Assembly (NCBI GenBank): GCA_018296165.2
Contig: JACKQL020000010.1
Coordinates: forward strand, 1,054,001 to 1,118,000
DNA length: 64,000 bases
Source: Termitomyces sp. T153
Taxonomy: Eukaryota; Basidiomycota; Agaricomycetes; Agaricales; Lyophyllaceae
Reading direction: 5' to 3'
How positions within the stretch are numbered: the first letter of the stretch is position 1; every line of letters starts with the position of its first letter. Below the pieces are notes generated by a model. The model searched no databases. It was not told the DNA's origin and saw only the letters and a program-made list of their open reading frames with translations. The position numbers were made by a program, and so were the translations under genes. Positions 1-11,449 of the stretch are shown here, one piece after another.

Positions 1-1067
1 GTCAAACTTCCCCAGCACTCCATGCCTACTCCGGCTAACTCCAATGCATTCTTGGCTAACTCTGATGGCCCCCTGGCCAACTCCAACGTCTTCCCCACAG
101 CCGCTGGCGCTTCCCCTGGACTTCCTGAGCCCCTGGGACCACTCCCCCACTGTGCCTGACCCCATTACATGTCATCAACTCAACACCCTGGCTCCTCCGA
201 CTTACCCTGGAGTATCACGACAACCTCAGAACAGACCACATCACAATTGATCCCATCAACATATCAATGCAGCCTGCCCTCTGGTTGTAACCAACACCTG
301 TCAACTCCGTTGAGCTCTGCCAAGCCCTGCCACCACAGCCGACATCGCTGGAGCTCTTCAGTAGTTAGTATATAAGACATAGAGTAGCTCCTCATACTCT
401 AGTCTTGAGATTAACTACCTACTTACCAGCCTTTCCTGATGTGTTTCTGATTGTTTCTTCTTGTGTTTTGTGTCCCATGTCTCGTTTTTCCTATTCTCAG
501 TCTCCCAGTCTTATCTCGCCTCTATTCCATTATCTTTTCATTATTGTTCCATGTCTCCACCTGAATCTATTCTCATTCTCGTCTCATCTTTGTCTCATTC
601 CATTTGACTCTGTCTTGTCTCATTTGATTCTGTCTATCATGTTTAAGTCCTCTCAACCATAACGTCCTCACAAACTCCACAGTTACAATTATGAACCTCT
701 GACACTCTTTATCAACCCCAGACCCTGCTATACGCTCGCCTCCAAACCCCACCAATCCCTGTTGATCCCCTGTCAGAACTCTGGCTCCGCTCCTGTCATC
801 CATGTAGCCTCTGCCTCCTCTGCACCTGCAATACTCACACACAGATTATGCCTGAACCCCACCAAGCCCATCCCCCTTCCCTGCAACTCATCCTCTACTC
901 CTCCAGACCTCCCCAGACTTACCCAGATCAATTTCCTCTGGCTATCCTCACAGGTCCCTAGTGTTTGGAACACCTCTGAGTGCCCGGTTGTCAGTGCAGG
1001 GAATTGTGTCCGCCTAGTAAGGACTCACCCAGTGTAGCTGAGCCCCCGTGGTCAGTGGAACCTGACA
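1..1067 (-). repeat. LTR of family B (reverse orientation, cut by window edge)
   Basis: On the minus strand this begins TGTCAGGTTCCACTGACCAC, the same terminus that starts the plus-strand LTRs at 30046, 33187, 39364 and 42039, and it runs on with the same GC-poor, T-rich body. The inner end falls outside the window, so neither its full length nor a target duplication can be read. It lies next to protease-region sequence of a family-A gypsy element (from 1068), so it probably interrupts that element. Whether it is a solo LTR or one end of a full element cannot be told. Confidence 0.8.
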
Positions 1068-1157
1068 AAGACTGCATGTTCTGCATGATTCTGGTAGCAG
1101 AGGATGAGGTCAACCATGGAGCTGATGGCACCTGCTTTGTTAGGCATTCTGTCAATG

Positions 1158-1370
1158 TTAAATACTGGGATGGGCTAAGGGAGTGGCTGCATGGTTAGAC
1201 CATGGCACTTCACAAACTCCGAGTCTAGGAAAAGCCCCATTGCTCCACTGTTCAAGAGGGTGGTGACCCTGCAAGTCTGTTGGGTGTCCATGGTCTCTAT
1301 TTCCATATTGAGGCACAGTGAGTTGGCAGATGGGCTTGAAGCCACCATGTACTGCTGGGGCATCCAACAC
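1158..1370 (-). pseudogene. Gypsy aspartic protease remnant (family A)
   Basis: The minus-strand translation contains LLNSGAMGLFLDSEFVKCHG, which aligns with LLNSGATGLFLDTDYVQQHC in the family-A element at 24876-25634. This is the flap and active-site region of a retropepsin-like protease, normally D-S/T-G-A. Here the catalytic Asp is Asn. The frame is broken on both sides, so this is a fragment only. Confidence 0.7.
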
Positions 1371-1566
1371 TCCTAGGCAGAGCAGTGCTGGCAGATCCTA
1401 GCTGGCATTGGGGGGCTTGTTTGGGGCTCCAGAGTTGGTATTTGTACATCTGGAAGGGGACATTGAGGTTCTTCTGTCTTAGAATGAGGGGCATTAGAAA
1501 AGGCAATTCCTTTTTCTCTTGACAGACATGAGAACCTGTTGGTACCTGGCAATGAAGGCATACACC

Positions 1567-1755
1567 TTATCTGTTGCTTGACTCAAAATCCTCCTCCAGT
1601 TCTGAAGGTGACATGCAAGCACTAATCTCCTCTGGGATCAACTCCAGTGTTGACTCATCTGGCAATGGAGCTCTGGCAGTGTCCTTTGCAGCCAACAGTT
1701 GCAAAAGGAGTTCTTCCTGCTCTGCTGTAGAGTGGTAGTGTACCTCTAGACCCAA
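1567..1755 (-). pseudogene. Gypsy Gag C-terminal remnant (family A)
   Basis: The peptide begins MGLEVHYHSTAEQEELLLQL and matches GLEVRYLSASEQEELLIQL, which follows the zinc knuckle of the family-A Gag at 25646-26158. It marks the Gag C-terminus, downstream of the capsid fragment at 1896-2561 and upstream of the protease remnant. The zinc knuckle itself lies just upstream but is out of frame. Confidence 0.65.
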
Positions 1756-1895
1756 AGAGCAATGTTGTGTGAAGTGCTTGGGCTTCTGGCATCTTCTGCA
1801 AAGTAGTGGTGCAGCGTGGAGCTGTCACACCACATCCACATCCATGGGAATGCCCAGGCTACCTTGTACCATGAAGCAATCCTCTTGTCATCTGG

Positions 1896-2561
1896 TCAGC
1901 CCTCTATGAGGTTGTCAATGTGTTCTACCAACATGGGGTACAGGCCATCCTGGAATGTGAGGCATAGTTGAAGACTGTTGGGATAAGCGGCTTGCTTGAC
2001 CAGTGCCCAGAAGGAGTCGATGTACTTGTCTAGTGTTTGCTTCCCTTGCCCATATTGCTCCCTGTCATGTAGTGTTAAGGCAGTGGTTTTGGCAGGGTCA
2101 AGTGGGGAAAACTCCACCTGGAAGTCCTTCTCAAAGGTGGCCCAGTCCAGAAACCTTCCAACACTGCCAAGGTGGCAGAAAACTTGCAACATGTAGGTGG
2201 AGGCATGTCTGGTCTTCATGTACAACAGTACCCAGGCTATCCTCAGTGCATTAGAGTCAAAGGCATCCCTGCTGAGGTGGATGTAGGTGAGGCAGGACTG
2301 GAGAATATGTTCCCCACCAGAACAAGCACTATTGTATATGCCTGGAAGTGCAGAGTGCAGAATCTGTGGTTGTAGGGTCACTGGAGCTGCAGAACTGCAT
2401 ACAGGAGTGATTGGAGTTGGTTCTGTGACTGGGGGAGATGCAGAGATAGAGGGTAGGCACTTGAGCAGCATCTGGAGTGATTGGGAGATAAGATCTGTGG
2501 CTTGATGGAGGGTTAAGAGTCTGGTTGTGTGGTGGGTGAGAGATAATTGCATCAGTTTCAT
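1896..2561 (-). pseudogene. Gypsy Gag (capsid) remnant, family A
   Basis: This 221-residue open frame carries a retrotransposon capsid-type region. It includes GGEHILQSCLTYIHLSRDAF, WVLLYMKTRHASTYMLQVF and FEKDFQVEFSPLDPAKTTAL, all of which have counterparts in the Gag at 25646-26948. In gypsy elements this protein assembles the cytoplasmic virus-like particle. The frame is open over the capsid but detached by stops from the zinc-knuckle region. It lies directly downstream (minus strand) of the LTR at 2673-3040, as expected for gag. Confidence 0.8.
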
Positions 2562-2672
2562 ATAGCAGGAAAGTCCAGACTTTGTCCTGGATATCTCCTA
2601 GAAACCACAGGAAAATGTACATGCCCCGGGGGTCATCACAGAGATCCACTGGAAGCACCCAGACACTCCATG

Positions 2673-3040
2673 TGTAAGGGCAACCTCCAGGGTGGTGGAT
2701 CTGAGTCACACAGCTAGCAGAGGGGATTCTGAAGTATATTAGCAAGTAGATGATGATATAAGCAGTAAATAATCACCTAGCAGAGGGGAATCCAAAGAGA
2801 ACAAGTCTAAGGATCCCCACTGCTTGGTGCAGTGCATCAACAGGTGGCAGAGGCATGGGAACAACTGTACAGAGGGCCAGAGCTAGCCCTAACCCTAGGA
2901 AGATAATCAGTGAGGTAATACAGAAAGTTCTACCAGTCTCCAGAGATCTCTAAGGGTCTGGAATGAGCCCCAGAGATGATGAACAAGCTGTGGAGGCACT
3001 GGAACAAGCCATAGAGGTTGAAAAGGGAAGTCCCCTGACA
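2673..3040 (-). repeat. 5' LTR of the truncated family-A gypsy
   Basis: On the plus strand it starts TGTAAGGGCAACCTCC and ends GTCCCCTGACA, the same termini as the 441-bp LTRs at 21131 and 27066. It shares internal blocks with them, such as CCAAAGAGAACAAGTCT. At 368 bp it is shorter, by internal deletion or divergence. Its partner LTR is not in the window. Confidence 0.75.
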
Positions 3041-3380
3041 CATATACCTGTTTGTCTTGTTGTTATATCCATTGTTTTCTGGTTTTTTCCACATTTGTCA
3101 GCATTGCCCTCATTTCCCCTCTCTACTCTTAGTTTTCTCTGTCCTGTCCTCCCTCTGCTGTTGATATGGCTCCCTGGCCCTGCTCTCTTGCCTGTCCACT
3201 GACATATTTGTCTGTTTTTCCTTTCTTTTCCTCATCTGTACTCCTTCTTCCACTGCCCCATCATCCTTCTCCCTGATTATCATCTGGTGTTTCTTCATTT
3301 CAGGGCAATTCCTCTCTGTTGTGGGTGGTTGCCTCCACAGTTTGCACACTTTGTTTTGTCTTTGACTTGATCTGCATAGT

Positions 3381-4194
3381 CTACATCATCTTCTCCCCTC
3401 CTGTGACTATACACTGTGTTCTACTCTGTCTGTGGTTTGTTTTTCTGTGCCCTCCAGTGCATATCCTCCATTTTGTGGAATCCTTGTATTCTGAGGTGTG
3501 ATGTTCAAGTGACCAGCATTTGCTGCACTGCAACACAAGCAGTCTGTCCACATGATGTACAGCTTCAGAAAGGTTCATGTACATTGCTATGTATCATGCT
3601 GCTAGCATTTTTCTTGCATCATCTTTCTTGATGAACTCCAGTACAATCAATGAGTATTCTTTCTGTTGCAAATTCAACTCCATACACATCCACCTGAGTT
3701 TGCCCATTAAGATGACCTTTGCAATGATTGAGTTGAATCTTTCAATATCCTCCAGTAAGTTGTCCAGTGTATTGATGTAGCCATGTTCATCCCTACCTAT
3801 CCACACTCCATTCACTCTGACCTCATATTGTCTGTTGACTGTGAGCATATCAATGGTTTGGGCTGGCACCCCACATATGTCAATGAATTTGTCTGCATGC
3901 TGTCTCAACTCTTTGCCTTTCTGATCTTTATATAGCATGATTACTAGGTTTTGGTTGTGGTTGTATTATGCTGATGCTTTGCAGTTGTTGACTGGGATAG
4001 GCAATCATTAATCATATTAACATGTCTATGTGGGCTTGAAGGCTTGTGTTGAACTCCTCTCCCCACATAATGACAATAAGTTGTGCTGGGTAGTATTGGT
4101 CTCTTGGTGAATAGGGCCATTTTTGTTGGCTAGCTTTAGAGGTTTGGGTTGCAATGCTCAGGGTTTCACACTTCAGCTCAATCAAGGGCTGCAA
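3381..4194 (-). pseudogene. Probable non-LTR (LINE) ORF1-like remnant
   Basis: Minus-strand frames give a 114-residue segment (3594-3938) with VRVNGVWIGRDEHGYINTLD. It is followed at 3381-3584 by CSKCWSLEHHTSEYKDSTKW and then CTGGH, a degenerate pair of CCHC-type knuckles like those ending LINE ORF1 proteins of the Tad/I type. The frames are broken and the region is CpG-poor. No reverse transcriptase is visible nearby. The assignment rests on the knuckle spacing and is tentative. Confidence 0.35.
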
Positions 4195-4199
4195 ATGTG

Positions 4200-5098
4200 G
4201 CCTATTTGTTAAGTTTCAGTTTGGTTTTGCCAGTGTTTTTCATTGGAATGTCAGGAAGACAAACAAGCCATCCATGCTGAAAGCAAGTGTCAAAATGTTA
4301 GTTGATCTCATGATTGATGGGATTGTGTTAGAATAAACTATAGCCTTGAGTCTAGTGTCGATTGGTCCAACTCAATCTCATCAAAAAACTGGATTTTCAA
4401 AGAGTACCAGCCTATTGACACTCCCTGTCAATCTCCCCTCATTCCATTGGCTTATTTGTACCACAGGGCTAGGGCATTTATATCAGTTAATGGGGTAGCA
4501 TTCCTCCTTGCATACTGTATGATATTCATAGTGATGGGCAGTGCCAGCACCAGCGCTGCCTGACTGAATTTGTATTGCCTCTCTACTTGTTAGAGTTCTC
4601 ATCTGGATTGCTGTCAACTGTCAGTCTGTTGTCAGCTTGCCTCAAGGCTTCAATGTCAATTTTCTTTCCTTCCTTTGACATGTATCTCCTTGGCCACTCT
4701 GGGCTTTATCTACTTCAACAGAGCTCCCTTCTGACTTTGACTTCTGCACTGCTCTTTTATCCATTATGTCATTTTTTATTCCTCATGTTATCCCCCAAAA
4801 CATCTTCTTTCCTCTTGTAGAGTTCTGAAGGGATCATGGTGACCTCACCATCTACTTAACATCAGTCAAAGAACTTGTAACTATTGCTTGGTGAGTCTTC
4901 TCCATGTAACTTCCTTGTCTTCTATATAGTGAGTCATGTACAGGCCAATGCACCATAGTGTTACCATTGTTCCCAAGGGTCTGCAAGACTCCTTATGCAA
5001 CCGTGGTGTACACTGGCCCTGTTTTTGTACTATTGTCATAACCCTCCATGGCCCCATCCCCCCCTTGTTTCTCCTGAACCACCTGATTGCCCAACCCC
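4200..5098. other. No identifiable gene; CpG-poor transposon-like sequence
   Basis: I see no coding frame with recognisable motifs, no RNA gene and no LTR termini here. The composition matches the decayed mobile DNA on either side. Confidence 0.5.
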
Positions 5099-5300
5099 CA
5101 CTACTGGCAGCCAATCATATTTCCTTGAGAAATATTGAGAAAGAAATGTGTTATGCCATTTCCAATAGGTCCATTTCTCATAGAATAAGGCTTCAGACAA
5201 TCAAATATGTCTTTTTCATGATGAAAAGTGGCCAAAGAAATGGTGTGACATGTTTCTTTAATTCTTTTCCTTTTGGAAACAGGTTCCAGCACCAGCAGTA
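5099..5300. mobile_element. CACTA-like MITE, copy 1 (202 bp)
   Basis: The ends are CACTACTGG and CCAGCAGTA, the outer part of imperfect terminal inverted repeats about 60 bp long. The left arm includes AAAGAAATGTGTTATGCC and the right arm, inverted, AAAGAAACATGTCAC. It is flanked by CCC on both sides, a possible 3-bp target duplication. A homologous 203-bp copy at 62555-62757 has the same ends and is flanked by TGG on both sides. CACTA/CACTG termini with 3-bp duplications point to the CMC (CACTA) superfamily. There is no coding capacity. Confidence 0.65.
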
Positions 5301-5397
5301 CCCATCATCAAAACTGCCATCAAATCCTGCCATCAACCCATCAAGACTGCATCAATGACCTTCTCTGTTAGGGTGGAAACTCCAAAGCTACTCCATA

Positions 5398-5740
5398 GAA
5401 CCTCTGCACTTGTTCCACATGCACCCAAGACCCCCAGTGGCACTGCCAAACCTTGTTCCAGCACTGCTGCCCCTTTTTTGGTCTCAGAACACACCCCAAC
5501 TTACTCTGCAGAACCCCCACACCTATTCCACATGTACTCAAGACCCTGGTGGCACCACCAAACCTTGTTCTGGCATTGCTGCCCCATTTTCAGTCTCAGA
5601 ACATGCCCTAACTTGCTCTGCAGAACCTCCACACCTGTTCTGCACTTGCCCAAGATCCCTGGCAGCACTGCCAAACCTTGTTCTGGCACTGCCACCCTGC
5701 TTCTGGTCTTGGAACACACCCTAGACCCCAGAGTTATGTC
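5398..5740. repeat. Tandem repeat, about 112 bp x 3
   Basis: Units begin at 5398, 5511 and 5623 with GAACCTCTGCACTTGTTCC, GAACCCCCACACCTATTCC and GAACCTCCACACCTGTTCT. Each contains CCAAACCTTGTTC and ends near CTCAGAACA. The array keeps long frames open on the plus strand, but these look like an effect of the repeat rather than genes. Confidence 0.75.
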
Positions 5741-7620
5741 CCATATCCCCATTTCACACTCCAAACCATTCCAAGACTTGAACATCTTCCTATAGATATA
5801 GTACTGCTATAGACAGTACCATAGTCTCAATATTGCCTTAAGCACACATACATCTCCTGGCCTTTGTTTTCCAACACTATCTGTTTCCTGGCTTATCTAT
5901 TTCCTGGCATTTATCTCTAACTACACCTATAACTCCAAATCATAATCTAATTGCTTACTCCAACTTCTAACAATACTCCAGCTCAACTCCTAAGTCCTCT
6001 AACCCATCCATCTCCAGACTTCCAGCCTCAAACTTCCAGAATGTCCATTCAACCTCCATTCAACTCCAGAATTCCCATTCCCACCACTACTGAACTTCCA
6101 GATTGTCCATTCAACCCTCATCTAACTCCAATACTTCATAAGTTCTCTTAGTCATTATAGTTTTATGACTAGCAGGTTTTTTGCTATACAGTGAGAGAGC
6201 CCCCTGAGTCAGCTGGACCTAACAGCTATACTTTTAGCTGATAGTACATCCTGCTCATGCAGGATTGCTAGAACTAAAGATAAACCCAAACATGTTCTGG
6301 CATTCTGTGAGGAACCTATTCCCAGTCATAAACATGGTTTTTTCAGTGGGTAACTCTTCTTTCTCGAGTACATCTTTGATAAGACCATATTCTTGCTAGG
6401 CACCAATTCCATTATTTCCTATGTTTTGGCAACTTCCAGATTTCCCAGTTTCTACATGATGTGATGGTCATGTGACTTTGTCATGTTCCTTTATAATAGC
6501 TGGCAACTTCTAGTGACCTCCTAGCAAAGTCACTAATTCTTTTTTTCTTGGTATTATTGGCATGGTTTTCTTGTTACTTGACTTAGTTTTATTTACTTAC
6601 TACATGACATTCTATTAACCAGCATACTGGCTGTCATTCCAGGTGTCAACTTCAGCTATATTTTGGGTTACTTACTTTCACATGCCTGCTCTCTCTAATG
6701 AGTTAGTGTCCTTGTCATTTTGATTTGCTAGTACTCCCTTTGGATACTATTTAGTCAAATCTATGTTTAGTGCTAGCATTTATGGCTAGTCTCAGTTTGT
6801 TATCACCATTCTTGCTAACACCTTTGCTATCCATAGCATTTCTCTAGTCCTGCTCTGCTAATAACCTTTGTCTGGCAACATTTACATTAGTAACCTTGTA
6901 TTCACTCTGGCTGGGTTTGCCTGCAAAGTTCCTCCTTCTTGCTACATTCTCCTACTGACTTTGTACTAGTGACTTAGTGCCACATGTACTCAACTGGGTT
7001 CTCTGGGACCAAGTTTGGCTTGCACCTTCAGTTTCTACAGTCTATTTGTACTCTACTTGTGAAACTGCTAGTTGTTGTGTCCTCTGCATGGTGACTAGGT
7101 GGCAAGAGACATCATCATCTTACTCACCATTACTAGTCAACCTTTCTGTTAAACATATGACCACCACTCTCTTTTCCAACTATGATGGGTTCCCCACTCC
7201 TGGTGAGTCTTTTCCTTTCAATCCCACTGCTGGCAACTGATATCTGCTCAGTGAGTAGTAAGAAGCCCTGCCTCAAGACCTTGATTAAAGCATTCAGACT
7301 CCTTACTAGGCAGGATGACCACATGGAGGAATATTTTGAAGGATTTTTGGGGGAACACATTTCTGTGTATCCCAGCATTGAACAACTCAGTCTTTCTGGG
7401 GAACATAGGAGGATGCTCAAACCAGAACATACTTCAGTTCAATTCAATCCATTTTGCCACTACACTGCTTACACTGCTGATGACAACATTCCTAGGTGTT
7501 ATTGCCACCATCTAACAAATTGGAGTTCTTCCCCCTGTTGAGCCACCACAAATGAGGATGGGGGACTATCACTCAATCTCTGCTCTCATCCCTTGTCAGT
7601 GCCCACTGACCCCCACCTGT
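5741..7620. other. Unassigned CpG-poor sequence
   Basis: There is no convincing gene. The short open frames around 7182-7541 show no family motif. A stretch near 7080-7120 (GTGTCCTCTGCATGGTGACTAGGTGG) resembles sequence near the probable family-C LTR end at about 45450-45490, so part of this may be old family-C DNA. Confidence 0.4.
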
Positions 7621-7624
7621 TAAA

Positions 7625-7747
7625 GTCAAGAACAAGTACAACTACAAGGTTGACCACATCCTCAACTCCCACCTTGTCTGCAGTCAACTCCACTACCTGG
7701 TCTGGTGGAAGGGCTACAGACTCAAAAATAACACTTGGGAACCCTAG
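7625..7747 (+). pseudogene. Chromodomain end of a gypsy integrase
   Basis: The frame starting at 7625 reads YNYKVDHILNSHLVCSQLHY followed by LVWWKGYRLKNNTWEP and a stop. This matches the chromodomain pattern Y-x-V-x-x-I-L...L-x-Y-L-V-x-W-x-G-Y...x-T-W-E-P found at the C-terminus of chromovirus integrases, where it directs integration to modified histones. No open integrase core remains upstream, so this is an isolated remnant. It differs from the family-A chromodomain at 21.8 kb. Confidence 0.7.
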
Positions 7748-8325
7748 AAGAACCTCTCCAGCACCCCTGCCAAGCAATAGAACTTCCACCAACAACACCC
7801 TACCAAACCCCAGGACCTCCAGGACTAGCTCATAAAGGTGGCAATAGTGAGTGTAACCCCCACCCCTGAATTTACTAGGAATTCAACTCCCACTGGGAAC
7901 CCCTGTGTGTTACATGATTGAAAAGTTAAATTTCTTCATGCTAGCTGAACAAGAAGACAAACAAAATTATGATATAAGCCACAGTACAAAATGTTACATA
8001 AGGAAACCATGCTAATGGTCCAAACAGGCAAGAAATGTCTGAGTTGCCTCACTCCCTCACCCCAGGACTCCCCCCTCCATCTGTGCCACTGCCAACTTCA
8101 CTTCCATCTGCACCACTACCATTATCAGGACCTCTGCAAACTCTGGTAGAGCCTCCCCACATCTATGGCCACCTCCCACCAAGCCTCTAGGACCACTGCA
8201 TTCCACTGCCAGTGCCCTGCCAACAGCTGCATCATCTGCCCCACTCTTTGCCCTAGCTCCAGGAGATCTTGGAGCATACAACCCAGCCCATCCTGAATCA
8301 ATGCCAGCATGGCCAAGGCCCCATC
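7748..8325. other. Unassigned; proline/leucine-rich open stretch only
   Basis: A plus-strand frame from 8035 (MSELPHSLTPGLPPPSVPLP) stays open for about 50 codons and then stops. It could be a gag leader but has no diagnostic motif. Confidence 0.3.
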
Positions 8326-8883
8326 TGTCAGAGGATGTCCCATCCCCCCTCTGTCCTGTTCTCCCTCCTTATGGTTTTCCTTTATCCTCCTTTGTTTTTC
8401 CTATCTGCTGGTCCCAGTTCTAGCTCTCATGCTGCACTGGTTCTCTGTTTATATTTCTGACAAGTGATGCCCCTTCCACATGGCCTCTTACCAGACCCCT
8501 GGATTGTTTCCTGCATTCTGGGCCTACTGCTCATTGTAGGCCTCCCATCTTTGGACTACAAGTGATTTCAAGTAAAGGCTATCTTTTGGTTATATTTGTA
8601 CATGGCCACATGCTGGGACTCCGGAGATCAAGGCCATTTACAATGGATTTCCACTTTTTGATTGGACTCCAGATTTGGTTGTTGTTGGGTGTTTTTTTCC
8701 AGAAGCTCTAGAGTAAATTTTCTGAATACTGGCATTGGGGATCCTTAGACTTGTTCTCTTTAGATCTCCCTCTGCTACATGAGTAGCTAGAACTCTAGAA
8801 CTTCTTGTAGATGCTGAATAGACTTTGGATCTCCCTCTGCCAGTTGTGTGATTGAGCCACAGCCTCCAGAGGTCATCCTTACA
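8326..8883 (-). repeat. Solo LTR, family A (558 bp), target duplication CCATC
   Basis: On the plus strand it starts TGTCAGAGGATGTCCC and ends CATCCTTACA. The perfect 5-bp duplication CCATC lies at 8321-8325 and 8884-8888. Its body aligns with the reverse complement of the 441-bp family-A LTRs: TTTGGATCTCCCTCTGCCAG and GTGTGATTGAGCCACAGCCT have counterparts there. No internal element sequence adjoins either end, so recombination between two LTRs of an element has left a solo LTR. Confidence 0.85.
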
Positions 8884-10176
8884 CCATCCAGAAGGATTTG
8901 ATGTTCCCAGATCCAATCTAGAAAAAGGGCCAGCAAAAACAAGGGACAAGAAAGAAAGGAACACACACATTATCCTGGCTCACTCTGAGGCCACTTCATT
9001 TGCCAACCACCCCTCCCACTGCCTCCTGACCTCCACCTCTGCCCAAGACACTCCAACCTCTGGTGCCTCCCACTACTCTTCTGCTTCTCCTGTCTGACTT
9101 GGTTTCAATGCAATCACAGCTCTCCACCCACTCAGTGTCTGCTGCTGTTCCTCACATTAGTTGTTGATGTGTCCAAGTCCCCTCCTTTGCCTCTGCACTC
9201 AGCATCTGAAATGTCTCCTCCTCAGTTCCTGCCTCCTCTCCTATTCCCCAGCACATTCATAGGCCCTTGAGTGCCTCTGCACATAGCATTCATGATGCCT
9301 TCTCCTGCATTGCTGTCATGTCCTTATCTTCTGCAGTGGCATGCCACTATGTCTATGATTCATTACCACCAGTTACCTCCTCCAGCACCCTCTCTGCTCC
9401 AGTTCTGGAGGAGCAGGAGCAGGAACTCTAGCACCAGTTTCAGTCAGGGGAAGGAGTTAAATTATGATTGCTTTCAGAATCTCACTAGGCAGTGCCTCTT
9501 GTGCAGCAATCTTTCTTTAATCAGCATGTACAAAATCCACTGAGACCAAGCACACCTGGAGGAAAATCATTTGACCTGACTTTCCTGACTTGAATGAACG
9601 TTATTCTTGGTTGCCTCTTGTTGATTTCTTGTTTTACATTGCAATTGCTGATTCTTCCTGCATTGTTTATCTCATTGCTTGTACATACTGTTGAATCTTG
9701 AGCCAGCTGTACTTATACCATAGTTATGGTATGAATTTAATCCTTTAAATATGTATTGTCAAGACCACAGGACCACTGACTATGGCACCAGTACTGAGAT
9801 GATAAATAAACCACCTGCCCATACAAGAAGAGTTATCCCACATTTTGTGATATGCATAGATGACTTCTTCAAATGACCAAGAGAACCTTTAAAAGACCTA
9901 CCTACATACACATAAAAACAAGTAGCAATGACCAAGAAAAACAAAAACAAAATCAAGATTCTCCTCTTTCCCATTCTCCTTCTCTGGACATTCATCTCTA
10001 TCATAAGTGCCACCACTATATTGCCCAAACATTCCATGGTATTGGTGGCTCAGGTAATTGGTGGCCAAACAACCTCATTAACTTCTCCCTCTCAACTCAA
10101 CAAAACCTCTCTCTCTTCTCTCCCTCAGGCCTTGACCTACCCTCCTACCATTACAACATTGGTGCCAGTGGCATGA
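8884..10176. other. Unassigned CpG-poor sequence
   Basis: No gene with recognisable motifs is present. Small frames (for example 8852-9097 and 9873-10217) lack family features and are likely chance. Confidence 0.4.
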
Positions 10177-10986
10177 ACATCTCCAACCCCACAAAATGCC
10201 GTTCCATGTTGGTGTGACAGAGGCCCACTAGCTGATGTCCTAGCAAGTGTGATAGGAAAGGTGGCAAGTGATGAAAGGTGTGGGTGGAAACAAGGATGCA
10301 AAATTGTAAAAGCTGTGGAGGAAGGTTTGAGACATGGGGATGGCTTGCAGGGTGAACTGAAAAAAGCCTGTGATCTCATTAAGGTTATGCTTGCTGCACT
10401 GTCTGCAGGAGTTACAGAGAGAAGTGAGTTCCTACAGGTAATTGAGCTTGTCCTGTGGCAAGCAAATTTCCATGTTAGAGAGTCAAGCTCCAGCCCTAAG
10501 ACTTTGATTGTGGTTGCAGGCCCAATGATCTTGGATGGCTGGAACATAAGGCTGAGCTGCTTGCCTAGTTACAAGGCCCAATCCAGAGATTATTGGACCA
10601 AGGAAGTGGATGTCATGGGACATATGAGGTGGTGGCCACCTCTCCCAAATGCTTGGAATACATGTTTCAACTGGCAAACACAACTCAAATCTTCCCTGGA
10701 TTTCATGAATTCCATCCTATTTCCTGACAGAGAATATGTACAGCCTGGACTGGTAGTCATGGGTAATGTAGCCAAAGATCAATACCTGATAGAGAAGATC
10801 ATTAATGCACAAAGATAAGGACAAGAAAAACAATACCTAGTGCAGTGGGTTGGTGATGGGCCAGAGCATGTTGAATGGTTGCCAGGAGCCAAAGTGGAGG
10901 ATTGCACAGCCCTATATGTATGGGAAGCAGAGAACAGAGTAGAAGTGTGAGAGGTAAAGGAAGTTATTGGAGGAGGAGTAGTGTAA
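10177..10986 (+). pseudogene. Orphan chromodomain protein, decayed
   Basis: A frame from about 10177 reads CWCDRGPLADVLASVIGKV and continues through a 190-residue region with WKQGCKIVKAVEEGLRHGD and MRWWPPLPNAWNTCFNW that I do not recognise. It then enters a chromodomain: DQYLIEKIINAQR, stop, GQEKQYLVQWVGDGPEHVEW, LPGAKVEDC. Two in-frame stops (10816-10818 and 10948-10950) interrupt it, the second a likely CGA-to-TGA change. There is no integrase or reverse transcriptase directly upstream, unlike the chromovirus chromodomains elsewhere in the window. A role in chromatin binding is inferred from the chromodomain only. It may be cargo of an unrecognised mobile element or a decayed host gene. 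Confidence 0.6.
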
Positions 10987-11449
10987 AGATGCCACAGCAG
11001 CTCATGACAAACTAAATGAGAAGTGAACCAGAAGCAAGGGACAGCAGGCATGCCACTAGTCATGTGACATGCAACTCCTCCAAAAGGATCAGAAATCACC
11101 TTTTTTATCTCTAACTAATGTATAAGCAACATGGACTGTTGTCCTGTCTGTTGGTTTGAGCAATGCAAACACACTGCCTTTCACTACATGTGCAAACAAT
11201 AAGGCAAGTCTGCCTTATATAATGTATCCACAAACAAATAAGGTAGCATCGGATGATGCTACCAGATATGGTATATATATGTAAATAATAGCAATATTGA
11301 TGAATACATGGTCCTAAACTGGACACCATTATACATGTACTTATAATGCCCAACCCTGAAATATGAACTGAGATGAGTGCACAATCTGAAGTGGAGTCAG
11401 CAGGAATACCTGGCTATTGGAAAGACTAGGCTTGGAATACTCAGCTGGC
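10987..11449. other. Unassigned; short perfect hairpin near 11245
   Basis: No gene is visible. Near 11243-11264 GGTAGCATC and GATGCTACC form a 9-bp inverted repeat with a 4-bp loop (GGAT). The sequence is otherwise A/T-rich and CpG-poor. Confidence 0.35.

Larger units (their letters stand above)
1068..3040 (-). mobile_element. Truncated Ty3/gypsy element, family A (5' part)
   Basis: Minus-strand order is 5' LTR (2673-3040), gag (1896-2561), degenerate zinc-knuckle region (about 1567-1850) and aspartic protease (about 1100-1370). This is the same order and recognisably the same protein sequence as the complete family-A element at 21131-27506. Everything downstream of the protease is missing, replaced by the family-B LTR at 1-1067. 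The region is CpG-poor with frame breaks between domains, so it is a dead copy. Confidence 0.8.

Noticed and set aside
5355..5795. 146-residue plus-strand frame with repeated Pro/His/Cys segments
   Set aside because: It is produced by the 112-bp tandem repeat. All three frames stay open in places and no domain is present.
8057..8343. Minus-strand frames of 72-74 residues
   Set aside because: No domain, overlapping each other in different frames and entering the solo LTR. Likely chance openings in CpG-poor DNA.
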